A stretch of DNA of 64,000 bases from Halichondria panicea (taxonomy: Eukaryota; Porifera; Demospongiae; Suberitida; Halichondriidae), in the NCBI RefSeq assembly GCF_963675165.1, contig NC_087392.1, positions 876,001 to 940,000 of the forward strand, read 5' to 3'. Numbering within the stretch: position 1 is the first letter of the stretch; each line of letters begins with the position of its first letter. A program made the translations under genes and the position numbers. Below are positions 28,781-41,200 of this stretch, in pieces. The notes beneath the pieces are model-generated. The model worked only from the letters and a program-made list of their open reading frames with translations. It made no database searches and was not told the origin of the DNA.

Positions 28781-29686
28781 TTACAATGACCTGAAATGAC
28801 TGAACACTTTCCTGCCAACAAAATACACACATCCTACACCTAATGACAATAGTCCCAACTTAAATACTAGTCCAGTTCCTTTCCAGACTATCTGTGCAGT
28901 TCTTGACGGTTGTGGAACTATCAGCAAATCTTTGATGTCCAATGTCTGATTCCAATTCGCCTCTATCCCGGGTAAATGTCCGATTCCCATGACACCTACA
29001 ACTGTGACAGGTGGTCCGTACGGTTGTTGAGCACAATTGGCAGCCAGCATGAGAGAATAGGCCAGTATTTGGTCACGCTCAGAGACAAACACGTTGAGAA
29101 TGGACGGAAACTGAGCGCCAAGCTCACCAGTGAGCAGCTGAACCATGTCCTGTGTTTTCAGCCTCTCCACCTCCTCTGGTGTGATATCGATGTCTGAGGT
29201 GAGAGATTGAAGTAGGAGATAGGTGAAACGAATCCGCTGCCAAAAGGAGAGAGCAGCCAGCGCTCGTTTGAACGTTATCCCAATAATTCGATCGCCAAGA
29301 ACAACTCGAGCGTTGATGGCCAAAGCCTCTTGGTAACCAGCTCTGAACTCGCCCCCAGGGGCCATACCCAGCTTCTCCGTTAGCTCAGCAGAAAACTTTA
29401 GGAAAATCGATTGTGTGATTCCAGCAACAAATCCATCCCTCTTGATGACACTTCTCATTTTTGCAAGGTTCATGGTCCTAGCCTCTCGTAGAATCTCTTC
29501 TTCACCATAGGACAGAATGAGTTGTCTGTGCTGACATAATTCCAATACCACTACATTCGGTTTGGTCTCTCTGACGGTTCTCCTGACATCTTCTATGCTC
29601 TCTCGACTAAAGTGAGCAGTACCGACCAGGTGCACTACAGAACCGTTTGGACAATCAAGTGTTTTTACAGTGTGGGAGGTTGACAT
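28781..29686 (-). CDS. TRABD: TraB domain-containing protein
   Basis: TraB/PrgY/GumN-family protein of 301 residues in a single exon. The N-terminal HLVGTAHFSRES carries the conserved GxxH motif. A second conserved glycine-histidine motif, VVGVMGIGHLPGI, lies near the C-terminus. Central 'VVVLELCQHRQ' and 'GDRIIGITFKRALA' also match TRABD. A hydrophobic segment (LVFKLGLLSLGVGCVYFVGR) at the end suggests membrane anchoring, consistent with mitochondrial outer-membrane placement reported for TRABD relatives. The biochemical role is uncertain; the fold is related to metalloproteases such as TIKI. The start is ATG 29684-29686. Divergent from PSMG1. Confidence 0.92.
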   Translation of the reverse strand: MSTSHTVKTLDCPNGSVVHLVGTAHFSRESIEDVRRTVRETKPNVVVLELCQHRQLILSYGEEEILREARTMNLAKMRSVIKRDGFVAGITQSIFLKFSAELTEKLGMAPGGEFRAGYQEALAINARVVLGDRIIGITFKRALAALSFWQRIRFTYLLLQSLTSDIDITPEEVERLKTQDMVQLLTGELGAQFPSILNVFVSERDQILAYSLMLAANCAQQPYGPPVTVVGVMGIGHLPGIEANWNQTLDIKDLLIVPQPSRTAQIVWKGTGLVFKLGLLSLGVGCVYFVGRKVFSHFRSL

Positions 29687-29917
29687 CTCGTTCTTGAATC
29701 GATCAGAATCTGTAGACTCTTTCTTTCTTTGTAATTCAGATCTTTATAGCAGCGTCAGCTTCGCTCTGTTGCCAGTCAATGAATTGTGCAAGAAATCGTG
29801 CCACATCATGTTGTTGCTCGGTGTTACTTCATGGTGTGTTCTGAATGGAAAATTACCACCCACGTGGTTGATTCGGAGTGGGCGTTGCCCTAATCCCAAA
29901 TCTGCTGGCTGTACAAG
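29687..29917. promoter_or_regulatory. Bidirectional promoter, TRABD / PSMG1
   Basis: 231 bp between divergent start codons, holding both 5' UTRs. Inference from spacing; no core element was identified. Confidence 0.5.
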
Positions 29918-31122
29918 ATGGAGTTTGGCATCTCTCTGGATCCTTTCTCCGTCCCTCAAAGACACGCTCTCTATGACTCTGATGAAGAAGATGAACAAGC
30001 AGACACACAACAAGCTGACTTCGTGTTTCAACCATCTACATTGGACAGTACACACAAGAACAATACTTTAGTAGTTGCCATTGGACAAACAGCATGTATA
30101 TTTGCCAAGAGCCTCTTTACTTTGTCTCCTTTGTCAACTCTTGAGGCTAGCACTCGGGGAATATTTCAAGGAACATATTTTCCCAAGACAGGGGAAGGGT
30201 CTTGTTTGGTGAGTGAGCTCATGTGTGCTGATGGAGGAGACGTTGTGTTCTGTCTACACGAAAAAAACTTGAAGCCTGAGCATGTCATGGCTTGGTTTAA
30301 AAAGGTGAACCCTTTTTAAATGATATGACACACTAATTACTAAATTGTACTCGCATTCGTTTTGAGCAGTTTCATAAATTATAATTATGTATCCTTTTGA
30401 GCAAAAACACCCTTCTCAGTATAATTATAGTCGCTTAAATTTGTAATTACCCTTTTGTGTTGTCCCCATTGCAGGTGTTTGGGGTGGTCAGTCCTACCCG
30501 TGTCCTGATTCTCACCTGCCTCTGTGCCTACATGCACTTCTCCCCACACTCAGATGAACTCTCACCCCAGACATGTTTCCTGCGCACAATGTCCACCTCC
30601 TCCTGGTCTCAGCCACTTTTTGATGGAGCCATCACCCTTGAGCCTCCCAATACACTGTCTGGAGAAACAGCAGCAGGTAAAACTTGTTTATACTATAAGC
30701 AAATTAATTTGAGTGTTTATTTTGAAGACATAACTATAATGAAAAGATGTTGCCTCAGCCCCAATGGCGGATGTGATTAATTTTATTGTGAATTTCATCC
30801 TGTTCTCATATTATGTATAATCATGTGCTCTTTCCAATTAACAGTGCTTACGGTATGTCAACTGGCAGCCATTTCAGGAGCTGTAGCCGTCCTCTACACC
30901 AAATCCTCTGAAAGCACCTCTGAACAAGTGGCTGGATTCACACCGTTACTAGACATCCCCATAATATCCCCTCTCGCTAAGCGGGTATGTGACAATTACT
31001 GAATGTGCATGGTTGAAAATTATATTATGTTCTTTTTCTCACAGTCACCAAGTGAGGCAGCAAAGATTGTGAAAGTGATGGAGCCAAAGCCTAGAGAGGA
31101 CCTGAGCTCATTGTACACTTAG
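29918..31122 (+). CDS. PSMG1: Proteasome assembly chaperone 1
   Basis: PAC1 pairs with PAC2 (PSMG2) to scaffold assembly of the 20S proteasome alpha ring. The gene has four exons: 29918-30304, 30475-30675, 30845-30985 and 31045-31122. The start ATG (29918-29920) is followed by an acidic N-terminus (YDSDEEDEQ). The core has 'NNTLVVAIGQTACIFAKSL', then 'VMAWFKKVFG', 'SPTRVLILTC' and 'LTVCQLAAISGAVAVLYTKS'. The C-terminal SSLYT resembles the HbYX-like C-terminus of PAC1 that docks on alpha subunits. Length is about 270 residues, near the human protein. Identification rests on order and spacing of motifs; overall similarity to vertebrate PSMG1 is modest. Confidence 0.82.
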
Positions 31123-31215
31123 AATTTTTCTTAGAAATAATTATTTCAAACTCAGCTACAAAAAAAATGTTGGTAAAACTGCACCTACCTATATTAAATG
31201 TGTGCTCTTTGCTAT

Positions 31216-31241
31216 AATAAATTATATACACTATAAATAAA
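31216..31241 (+). terminator. PSMG1 polyadenylation signals
   Basis: Two AATAAA hexamers (31216-31221 and 31236-31241) lie 94 and 114 bp after the PSMG1 stop codon, and about 75 bp before the stop codon of the convergent cadherin gene. Confidence 0.6.
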
Positions 31242-31314
31242 GTTTCTTGTATATACGTACACACAATTTGAGTCTATGCTTTGTTCACTTGTTCTACATG
31301 ACTTATATACATAT

Positions 31315-32250
31315 CTAAAAAAGAGTATCAGCAGTATTGCTATCCAGGCCGGGTTGTGCCGACAAGTAGTCAACATATTCTTGCCCCTTGTCGCTAGAGC
31401 CTGGTCTGCCACGGGAGGCCCTTCCTACTAGTGGCTCATGGTCGGTGTGCTCAAAGGACTCTGATGCAGCTATGGCTGCTCCTTCTGCAGTCGAAAGACG
31501 ATTAGAATAGAGCGGATTTCGGAAGTCTGTTACGTAATCACTTGAGGAATAGAGAGGGTTTGCTTCGATCTCGTCTTCCTGCCATTGCTGGCTTTCTTGG
31601 TTCTGTATCAACGACTCTCTGTCCGATTTGCCCTTTTGTTTTTGTCCCAGCCAGCTCGTCTCACTCGTGACCTTTTTTATTTTCTTCGTTGTAAATTCGC
31701 TGTCTTTATCCGCTTCCACAGTCTCTACCTGAGTGGTCTTGCGATAGATGAGGGCTCCTTTGTCTGGGTCCACAATGCCTCCCATTTCCACACGTTCCCC
31801 CTCTGTGTGTGGAGAACGTAAGACTCGTCAAAATTGAAGCTAACGAATATGTATGTAATTTAATTCATCATGGTAGCTATAATTTTATGTAGATGAATGC
31901 AAACAATATATGCATGCAGTACTCAAATGCAGTAACTCACCCTCCTGGGAGTCGGCGACTGATTCAAGATCTCTTAGTCCAGTCTGCTTATTCAGTCGTC
32001 TTTGGTTGTCTTTTTGGCGAACCCTTTACAGCGAAAAACCAGTTCCATTTATTAAAATTAATACGGAATGTATTATAGAGACTATTAATGTAATTATGGA
32101 ATATTTGATAAATTAGATACTAGCTATGTATGGATCTGAAAGTCCGGCTCACCTGCAGTACTTCCTCCAGAGAATGCACACGATGAGCAAGAGTGTAGTG
32201 ATAATGATGACAGAGTTGACCACCACAATGACTGCCACTGCCCATATGGG
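31315..32250 (-). other. Transmembrane helix and cytoplasmic tail of the cadherin
   Basis: The helix IWAVAVIVVVNSVIIITTLL, ending LLIVCILWRKYC, is encoded near 32160-32250. The tail is about 190 residues over two further exons. It contains two NPLY motifs (EANPLYSSS and RNPLYSN) about 15 residues apart, typical of PTB-domain or clathrin-adaptor binding. No classical beta-catenin-binding region was recognised. Confidence 0.8.
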
Positions 32251-35200
32251 GATCAGTCGATTGGGGACAAAGTTAGTCGGAGACTCAGTTGGAGCGTTAC
32301 TAATGATTGCTCTGATGTCAAACCCTGCACTACTCAATCTGTTGAGGGAAGCCTGAGGCAAACTAGCAATACGGAAGGCTAGATCTGAAGCTTCGACAGG
32401 CGTATCTTCAGATTCACCTAAAATCCTGACAAAGTAATGAGTGGAGTTTAGCTGGCCAAATTCTGTGATCACTATATCCAGATCTTCAAGTATGCTGCTA
32501 AGAAGTTCTCCAAATACATCAGGTTTGAAGTTAGTAGTCGTTCCAACAAGATAGACATCGACTGTTGTAGCCATATTAAAGAGACGGATGGACACTTCAC
32601 AAGTGACACTGTTAGGGGAATCACCACGATCGCTAACACGGACACTCGGTCTCAGTGGTGTGGCAACCTCCAGACCTTCAAGGTTGCTGCACAGGAGAGT
32701 AAATAATATAAGTAAAAGCTAGAGCTTAATTATATGCAATAGGTACTATTAATAGTGCAAGGTTCTGAATTTAACTGCTTACACAATCGTCCTGATATCT
32801 CCAGTAGAAGAGTCAACTTCAAATATGCTGTTTTCATTCAGCACACTGATAAACTCTACTTCTGCATTCACTCCAATGTCTGCATCGTCGACTACCAGTT
32901 GAAACACAGATGTTCCAATGGCCACGCTCTGGTCCAGTGGGATCGCTGCTGCTACTACTGGGCACACTGGAATCTCATCATTGGCATCACCGATTGTAAT
33001 CACCACCTGTGTTAGGAATAATGAGAATGACATAATTATTACATATTACAGAGACATAATTATGTATTGATACGTTCAATAATTATGAGGAGTGTATTGT
33101 GAGATACACTGTAAAGATTTTACATTTGAGTGAGTATACACATGCATGCATGAATTGTGAGAAATAGTATACTCATGTATAATCATGTATAATTGGCCAA
33201 ACTTACATTAATTGAGTCAGGAGGAGTAGCTAAAACGACAGTTTCGGGGTCTTGTATTTGGTCTGGATCAGGCACCAACTCTCCATCACAGCCTCCACTT
33301 CCCACCGTACCGCCTCCACTTCCACTACCAGATCCGCCCACACACACAGTGCCTGAGTTCGGCCTGCTTGAAACCTCAGCTTGGCGCTGAAGTCTATCAG
33401 TTGCCTCGACAACCAGCTCATACTGATCCCTGTCCTCTCGATCGATTGGGCCATTCAAAGCTATCTCGCCAGTGAGAGTGTCGATAACCCAAAGGCCGTC
33501 AAACGGATCATCTTTGATGCGATACTCCGTGTCTGCTTGTTCTCCGACAGCAAAGTCATCATCCATAGCTAACACAGAAGTAACCACACTGCCAACAACA
33601 GAGTTCTCAATAATTGAAGCCTCCAATACATCCATGGGGAACATGGGCCGGTGTTGATCGAACTGAACGGTCACTTCAATAATGCTGGTGGCCAACTGTC
33701 GACCGCACACAATAAAAGATACGTTGAGATACACATTTCCAGCCTCGTTGGCTACAATGTAGTTGTTCTCTACCCTCACAATGGATTCGTTGGAGGACTG
33801 GATTTGGAGGAGCGATGGATCTGCAATAACCACTCTTCGTCCGTCTCCCAGCACCACGGAGGCTGTCACTTCAGCCCGCTCCTGAGAGTAGGACAGCACA
33901 GAGAGGACTTGAACCGAGACCTCGGTAGTTCCAAGACGGTCTTCAGATGGCTCTGAAGTCAGGCTCATTCTCAGGGCACCCACTATCGGATCGAGCTTCA
34001 TGATGGCTACCTCCTCATCTAAAACAGTGAGTGAAGTGGTTGGGTCAAACGGATGAGCTAGTCCAATTAGACTGAGGAGTCCACTGCCTGGTGTGAGTCC
34101 TCGAACTGCACGCTGATCGGGTAGTACCTCGATACTGTCGGAAGAACCAAGCTGGGAAGAGAGATAGTACCATAATGAGCTACAGCCTTAATTAAATTTA
34201 CTTTAATTTTAATTAATTTTAAAAAGGTATGTGCTCTGAATTGGCTAGAAGTTTCAGAAACCTATTAGATTGAGAATTTAGCTAACATTATTGATGATGA
34301 TGTCCACAACATTAGCTGTGAAGTTGTCATTGCCAGATGTGAACAGAGCGGTGGCCAGAACCCTTGCAGTCTGGTAGACAAACGGAGTAGTAGTGTCACA
34401 TGACACGTCCCTCCATCCATTCACCCGAGAGAGAGTATCATCAGAGAGAGAGAGGGTAAAGTCAGTGGGGGACCAGATGTAGAGGACGGCCATGTTAGCT
34501 TCGCTGTGAACTGGAATGAGTTGAGATGTGCTGTACGTGATGGTCACCGTTCCTAGGCTGCTGGGGACATTTGTGTCCACGGACACTCTTGAACAATCTG
34601 CAAAGAGGATTCAATTCATGATAATGTGTATAATGCTAGTGAAATACACACACATATTACACACATGCACATACTGCACAATATAGGTGCACTGACTCAC
34701 CACTTGAGATGCCAACAGTGGAATCAGAAGCTTGACAAGTAATGCCCACGCTCAGTGGTGATGGAATGGGAGAGCTCTGCTCCAGGGTGGGGAATACTTC
34801 CGGTGTTGCCATGGTGATGCGGTTACTAATCGACTGCAAGCTGATGCTACGAGTGGTAGTAGCACCATTGAGATCTGCAACATTGACAATGTCCGGTTGT
34901 TGAGCAACGGCAAAGTAGAAGACGTCCTGTACTTGAGCGAACTGGACAGAGACTCTCTTCACAGTTGACGAGAGACTCAGACTGGGGCTTAGAACAATGC
35001 TGTAGAGAAGAGACAGTATTATACACTACCTTGGTACTCTCAATGTTTCACACTTGAATATGCACAGCAATGTGTGCATTTCCTGTCAATGAATATAATT
35101 ATAGCAACTCTTGCTATGGGACAATGCATACAATCAGGAGTGCATGCTATACAACATACTGATTATAAGGGAACAGCATTTATAGATCACATGCACTTAC

Positions 35201-38200
35201 TTTTCTAGCTCAATGTTTGTCTGGGTTTGAGTATGAGTGTCCCGGGTGGAGAACAGGAGGTCAGCCAGTTTGAGTGGGCGGGCCTCAGATATTGCAACGA
35301 CATTGCAAATCAGCCTTCTTTGAATAACACCTGTGCAGAATTAAATCATACCACTGAAATTCTTATTTCATTACAGAACACTACTTGATCACAAGGGAAT
35401 TTGCTTATACATTAAACTTATAAACACTTACCACAACTCCAGAGGTCAGTGTCGAAGCTGATATCCACCAGATCAATTAGTTGTTCATCGATATCCCACA
35501 CAATGCGCGCCTCTACGCTATCGTACTCTCTGTCCAGAGGAGACACCACAAACACTTCAATGGTGAAGTTCTTACCGGGCAGGATATCATGTGAGGGGGC
35601 AATGGGCTCTATGATGGCAGATGTTAAATCAATGGCATACACCGGAGAATGTTCAACCACCAGCTCTCCAATGGAAGTACCAGAAGACGTGTCGGAGTCA
35701 AAGTTTATCCAAACATTAACGTTGTCACTGGCAATGTTTGTCTCACTTCGTGCAAACCATTCGTCAGGAAGCACAGCTTGTGCAATACAAAATCCAAGCT
35801 CCTCCGAAGTGGTACAAGTAGCCTCGACAACGGAGGGACCTCCTTGTCCTCTCAAACTTTCCGAGGCTGTAACCCTAGCTCTCATCACAGTAGGCCTAGC
35901 AATGGTGTCTCTAGTATCAAGTGCTTGCATGAAGACTGTTACAGTTTTCAAGCTGTACTTGACTTCGGAATTGAGCACAGAGCCGATGAATTTTTCGGCG
36001 ATATTTCCTTGATTTGGAATGAGTAGCTGGTCCACTGTTCCAGTGGCGGCTGTGTTGAGTTTTGCACTAGCTGACACAGGGCTGCCAATTTCCTGGCTGA
36101 ATAGATATCCTACCCTCTGCGTGTAGCTTTTAGTCGATGATCTTACACGTGAACCGAAAGTGAATCCGTCCTCTCCTAAATTCAAATCAACAATTTGTCC
36201 TTCGATGATGCTCACAAACAGAGTGTGAGAAGTTGATTCAGGTGAAACACCAGCATCAGACGCAATCACTTCAAGTGTGTAGTTGTTCACAGTGCCTACA
36301 TTAAGAGTGCCGTTTATGGAAAGCTCGCCAGTGCTTGGATCAATAGAGAATGGGACATTTGGGTTTTGCAGACTGTACGTTATAGCTGAGTTGTCCCCAG
36401 TGTCATTGTCTATAGCTGTGAATGTAGAGATGACAGTGCCCAGCTGTATGTCTTCTTCCACACTGATCATGATATCATTGCCAGGCAGAAAGAAGGGAGC
36501 ATTGTCGTTAATGTCAGCTACGATTATGGTAAGGGTAGTACTGGTAACGAGAGGAGGAATTCCGCTATCAGATGCATTGATCAAAAACTCGTATCTGTCC
36601 TTGACCTCTCTGTCCAGTTCACCAGTGACTTGTATATAACCGGTTCCATTTAATTGGAAAGGAGAATCTGCATCCAAAGGTATGAGTGTTAAGGTGACTG
36701 CTCCATTAGCACCAGCATCGAGATCAACCACAGCAGTTACACTCTCAGTGAATGTTTCTGTTCTATTGATATAGAAATTTTCAGGTATAAAGAAGGTGTA
36801 CGGAGCATCAATAAACATTGGAGCATTGTCATTGATGTCTAGTATATCAATCTCTAGATATAAAATATTGGAGAAGACATTTGGCTTTCCGAAATCAGTC
36901 ACAGTCAATGTTAGATTGTAGGATGGCAGAACCTCTCGATCAAGGACTCCAATTTGATACACAGATCCAGTCACATTGTTGATTATAAACTGTGGTGGAG
37001 GATCTTTCAGAGAGAAGAAAAATTCACCATTTCTTCCGGAATCTTCATCAGTAGCAGTTGCATTGAATATCGCTAAGACATCACTTGGTGGTCTGTCTTC
37101 GGAGATGCTCACAATAAAGTCCAAATTAGTAAACATTGGTGGGAAATCATTCACATCAACAACAGTGATGATAATTGTTGCATTGCCAAATGGAATATCT
37201 CCAGCGCTTCCTTGAATGAGTATAATGTACTCATTGCGTGTCTCAAAGTCTAAATCACCACTTACTGCGAGACTTCCACTAGTAGGATCAAGAGCAAAAG
37301 GCACTTCTTCACTAATAATTGAATACGTTTCATTACCAGTAGGGAAACCTGATGCAACTAGATCTACTGACACAGTGATAATATCTCCGATCATTTGTCC
37401 CATAGGTGCACGTTCTAGTACAGACACCTTGAATACTGTACCGTCAAAACTACAATAGTCAGATCTGCGAGTATTGGTGAAAGCATTGAATGGATGGAAA
37501 CCGCCACGCATACCAATTGACACATCATCTAGAACAACATTGGGGTCTCTTTGAGATACTACACTGATATCACTCAGTTGAGGAGGTCGCAGCATTTCAC
37601 TGGTGATGAACACGTCATTACTTCTGGTGAAAGAGACAAAGCGCTCAGGTGAAGTTTGACCAGAATTGTCAGTTGAGACCACCAAGTAGGTTGCTCCCAC
37701 ATTTGTGAACTGATCTCCAAGAGGAGTGAATAGTCTTAGGAAAAAATTGGAACTCTCTGGTGATTGAAGATTTGCTTCGAACATGACGCTAGTGGAATCC
37801 AAGATCACACCAGAACCACCCAGCTCTGAACGGCTAAGAGCAATCAAGTCACTTGCATTGGGATAGGAGAGTATCACAAAGACAAACGTATTGTCTCTCG
37901 ATGGTCCGTTGTCATTGAACAGCAGGTTGAGCTCTATTTCAAGCGTGCAGTTTGTGTCTGGACTTGGCATCCGCAGTTTGGAATAATTCAAGAATGGAAG
38001 CAGGCCAGTAGACACTCGACTCAGGAAGAGAGCATCAGCAAAAGTAGTTGAGAGGTCTTTGTTGGCATCTTCTATGCCAGAATATGGTCCGAGGCTTTCA
38101 ACTCTTCTTAGGATAGTCGCTGAGTCCAGAATATTGAACATTCCATCTCCGTTAACATCTACCAGATCGATAAACGTAGGGGGTGATGATATTCTTGCCT

Positions 38201-41200
38201 GAATGGATCTGGTATCACCAATACCTGAGCCCACGAGCACATCAAGTCGAGAGACGCTCATAGCATCCGAAGAGAAGGGGGCAAGAGAATTGTCAGCAAG
38301 CACGGTTGCATTGGTTACCACAGAGGTCACACCAGAAGCACCAGTAGATCTAAAAACCAGGCGAGCAATTGTTGGCACGTCCTCAGTGATCTCTCCAGTT
38401 ACAAGGAAGGCAAAGAGGGCTTCCCCAGGTGGCGAGTTCGTCCTTTCAATCATGGTGGCACACACGGCATCCTCAATGGAGACTAACTCGAGAACTTTGT
38501 TATCATAATTCACATTCACTTCGAGAGCCCCAATGTTTTTACCGCCTGTGTTGGCACGGACATCGACTGTGAATTCCTCTCCAGAAGATATTGGTGGTTG
38601 TGGGATGCCGTCAGTCTGCCCGAGGTCAATCTCCCCCAGGGCAGGCTCTAGATTGGCCGTAAAGTTGAGGGTGCTGACCAAGGACTCGGTAGATGCAATG
38701 AGGGTGACAACGTCATAGTGATTATCAATAATCTCGAGAATCCAGCTGGCACTGTTGAATGTGGCCACATGAGGTGGAATCACTTCAAAGGACAATAGAG
38801 ATGATAGTGAACTATTGAAATCTATGACATCATTAATAAGGGTGTTATCGGCAAATGCAAGGTTAGCGATAACTCTTCTTTGTGTTGCCGACAACTCTTG
38901 CAATTCAAGCGTTTGAATGTTTATGACAGATTGAGAGTTATCCAGTAGAACGACAGTCAGCTGGTCATCAACCGTGAATTCCCCTGCAGTTACTTCAATA
39001 ACAGCACTGCCTGATACACCTGTAGGAGTTACAACACCCTCAGGTGATACTGCGACTCCACCAGTGCCAATCTTGTACTCCACGTTAGTGAGCAACTCTC
39101 TCTCACTGTTTGAAAGGATAGCTTTGGTTACAATCATGGCTTGTTGCTGAACGTTGGTGTTAGCAACTCGTGAGAGAGAAATGGAGTTAGCAGGGCTGGA
39201 AAGTGGGTCAGGGAATGATTGAAGTCCAGACTGGATACCAATAACATCCAAAACTTCAATCACTATAGATTCAACAAAATCTCCGAACATGATAGTAACA
39301 GTTCCATTGGCACTAGTGAATGTTGTATTTGCTATAACAGCCAGCCCATCATTAGTATTGCTCACAATCAGATTATCGGATGCTGTGTATGTGAAAGAGT
39401 TGGGTATGATCACACTTCCATCATCAAGCATCACGGTCACACTAACAGAGGCGTTAGAAGGAGTCTCAGGAAGAATGACACCACGTGTACTTCCAGAAAT
39501 TACATTGTCATAAAGTTGCACAATAAGCTGTTGTGGTTGGGGTACGGAGACCCTCACAGGGACCTCTGCAGTAGACTGCGGAGTGGTACAGCCTTGGGGC
39601 GTCCAAGAGAAGAAGAGCATGCTTTCACCAGCACCAATGGTGGCGAGAGATGTGCTGATTACTTGTGAGTCTGTCGTGCCTATGGTTATCATATCACTCG
39701 GAACATCATATCTTGCTCCATCAGTGAAGTATACAAATGAAGTGTAGTCTCCTATAATGTTGATCCCATCAAAGTTCTGGTTGATTATAGCCGAAACGAC
39801 AAGGGTGCTATTTACAGTAAAACTCGAAGGTTCAATCTCAACGTCTATTGATGAAAATACGGTAGGGAAGAGACGATAAACATTCACTACCTCATTTGTA
39901 ACAGTGAATGCCTGGGAGACTTCGGGGAAGAATTGCAAAGAAACAGTGACATCTCCTGGAGATATTCCTCTAACTGTGTTGAGGTTAATCTCTGCTACAG
40001 TAGCATTACTTGATACAAACGGCACATCAGCGATGTTCACCAGAGGGCCTTGTTGATCTCCATTGACAAAGTATCCATACAGACTGAGTTTCGCCTCTTG
40101 ATAGAAATCAGTACAATCTGGATTTGGAGCAACTAGATTCAATTCCGTGTCTGTTGCAGACAATTCTAGTGACATAGCATCGACACACCATGCTCTCATT
40201 GGCATCTGAAACACATAGCCCATAGGATCATGGGTCACTGAAACATTAAAATCTCCCGTACATGTAACACGTTCAAGTTGTGTACGCACTTGACAACCAT
40301 TACCATTCAAAACTAGTGTGGTAGAATCGACAATTGCACAGTTGATGTTATCAGTGTTTTCTTCACCAAATTCAGTGTCTACGTTAGCTCTGTTGTAGAT
40401 GATAAAGCTGGATACATCTGTAGTCTTAAAATCACCATTCAGAGGAGTGGTATTGATTATCTCGGGTGTTGGTACAGCTGCAAATATGCCTCTTGCTTGA
40501 GTTTCAACAAGATTGAGACTTGCAGAGCCTGTTGTAGTCAGACCATCCATACTGTACATCTGAGCTGGATATGCCCTACTTATAGTCGAGCCAAATTCGG
40601 TTACCAGGGACAAAGTAGTCACACTAACCATATTGTTTGCCACAGCGATACCGTCTGCAATTGCGACTGGAATAGAGAAAAATAGATTTGTTCCCAGAAG
40701 TGAAAGAATTTCCTCTTGGTTGTCAACTCTGATGCAAGCATATCTCAAATTGCTGTTGGCAGTCACATTTGAGCATCTCCAGTTAGGGTCATTATCAACA
40801 TTACCGGCAGAGGAGAGGCCATTTGGAAGAGACAGTTCAAATTGCAGGGCTTGTACATAGAGGTGACTTGGTGCACTAATCCATATGTCAAATTCTTGTC
40901 CTGCATAAAGAGAGTAAGAAGGAAGCTCTACTACTAAGTTTTCGTTAATATTGGCAGGGAGGGAAAGTTTACGGAGGGTTACTGAGCCCAATTCTTCTCT
41001 TATATCTCCTCCTACGATCACAACGTTCACTGTAGTGTACTTGTCAAACCAAGACGATGGCACTTCAACTTCAGCTAGACAAATACCAGTCCAGGACCTA
41101 GGATCACCACGACAGCTAGATCCAACAAATATGGGACTTGACATACCAGTTGGATTAATCTCCAGGTGGACAAGGGAGTAGTCAACATAAGGACCCAGGG

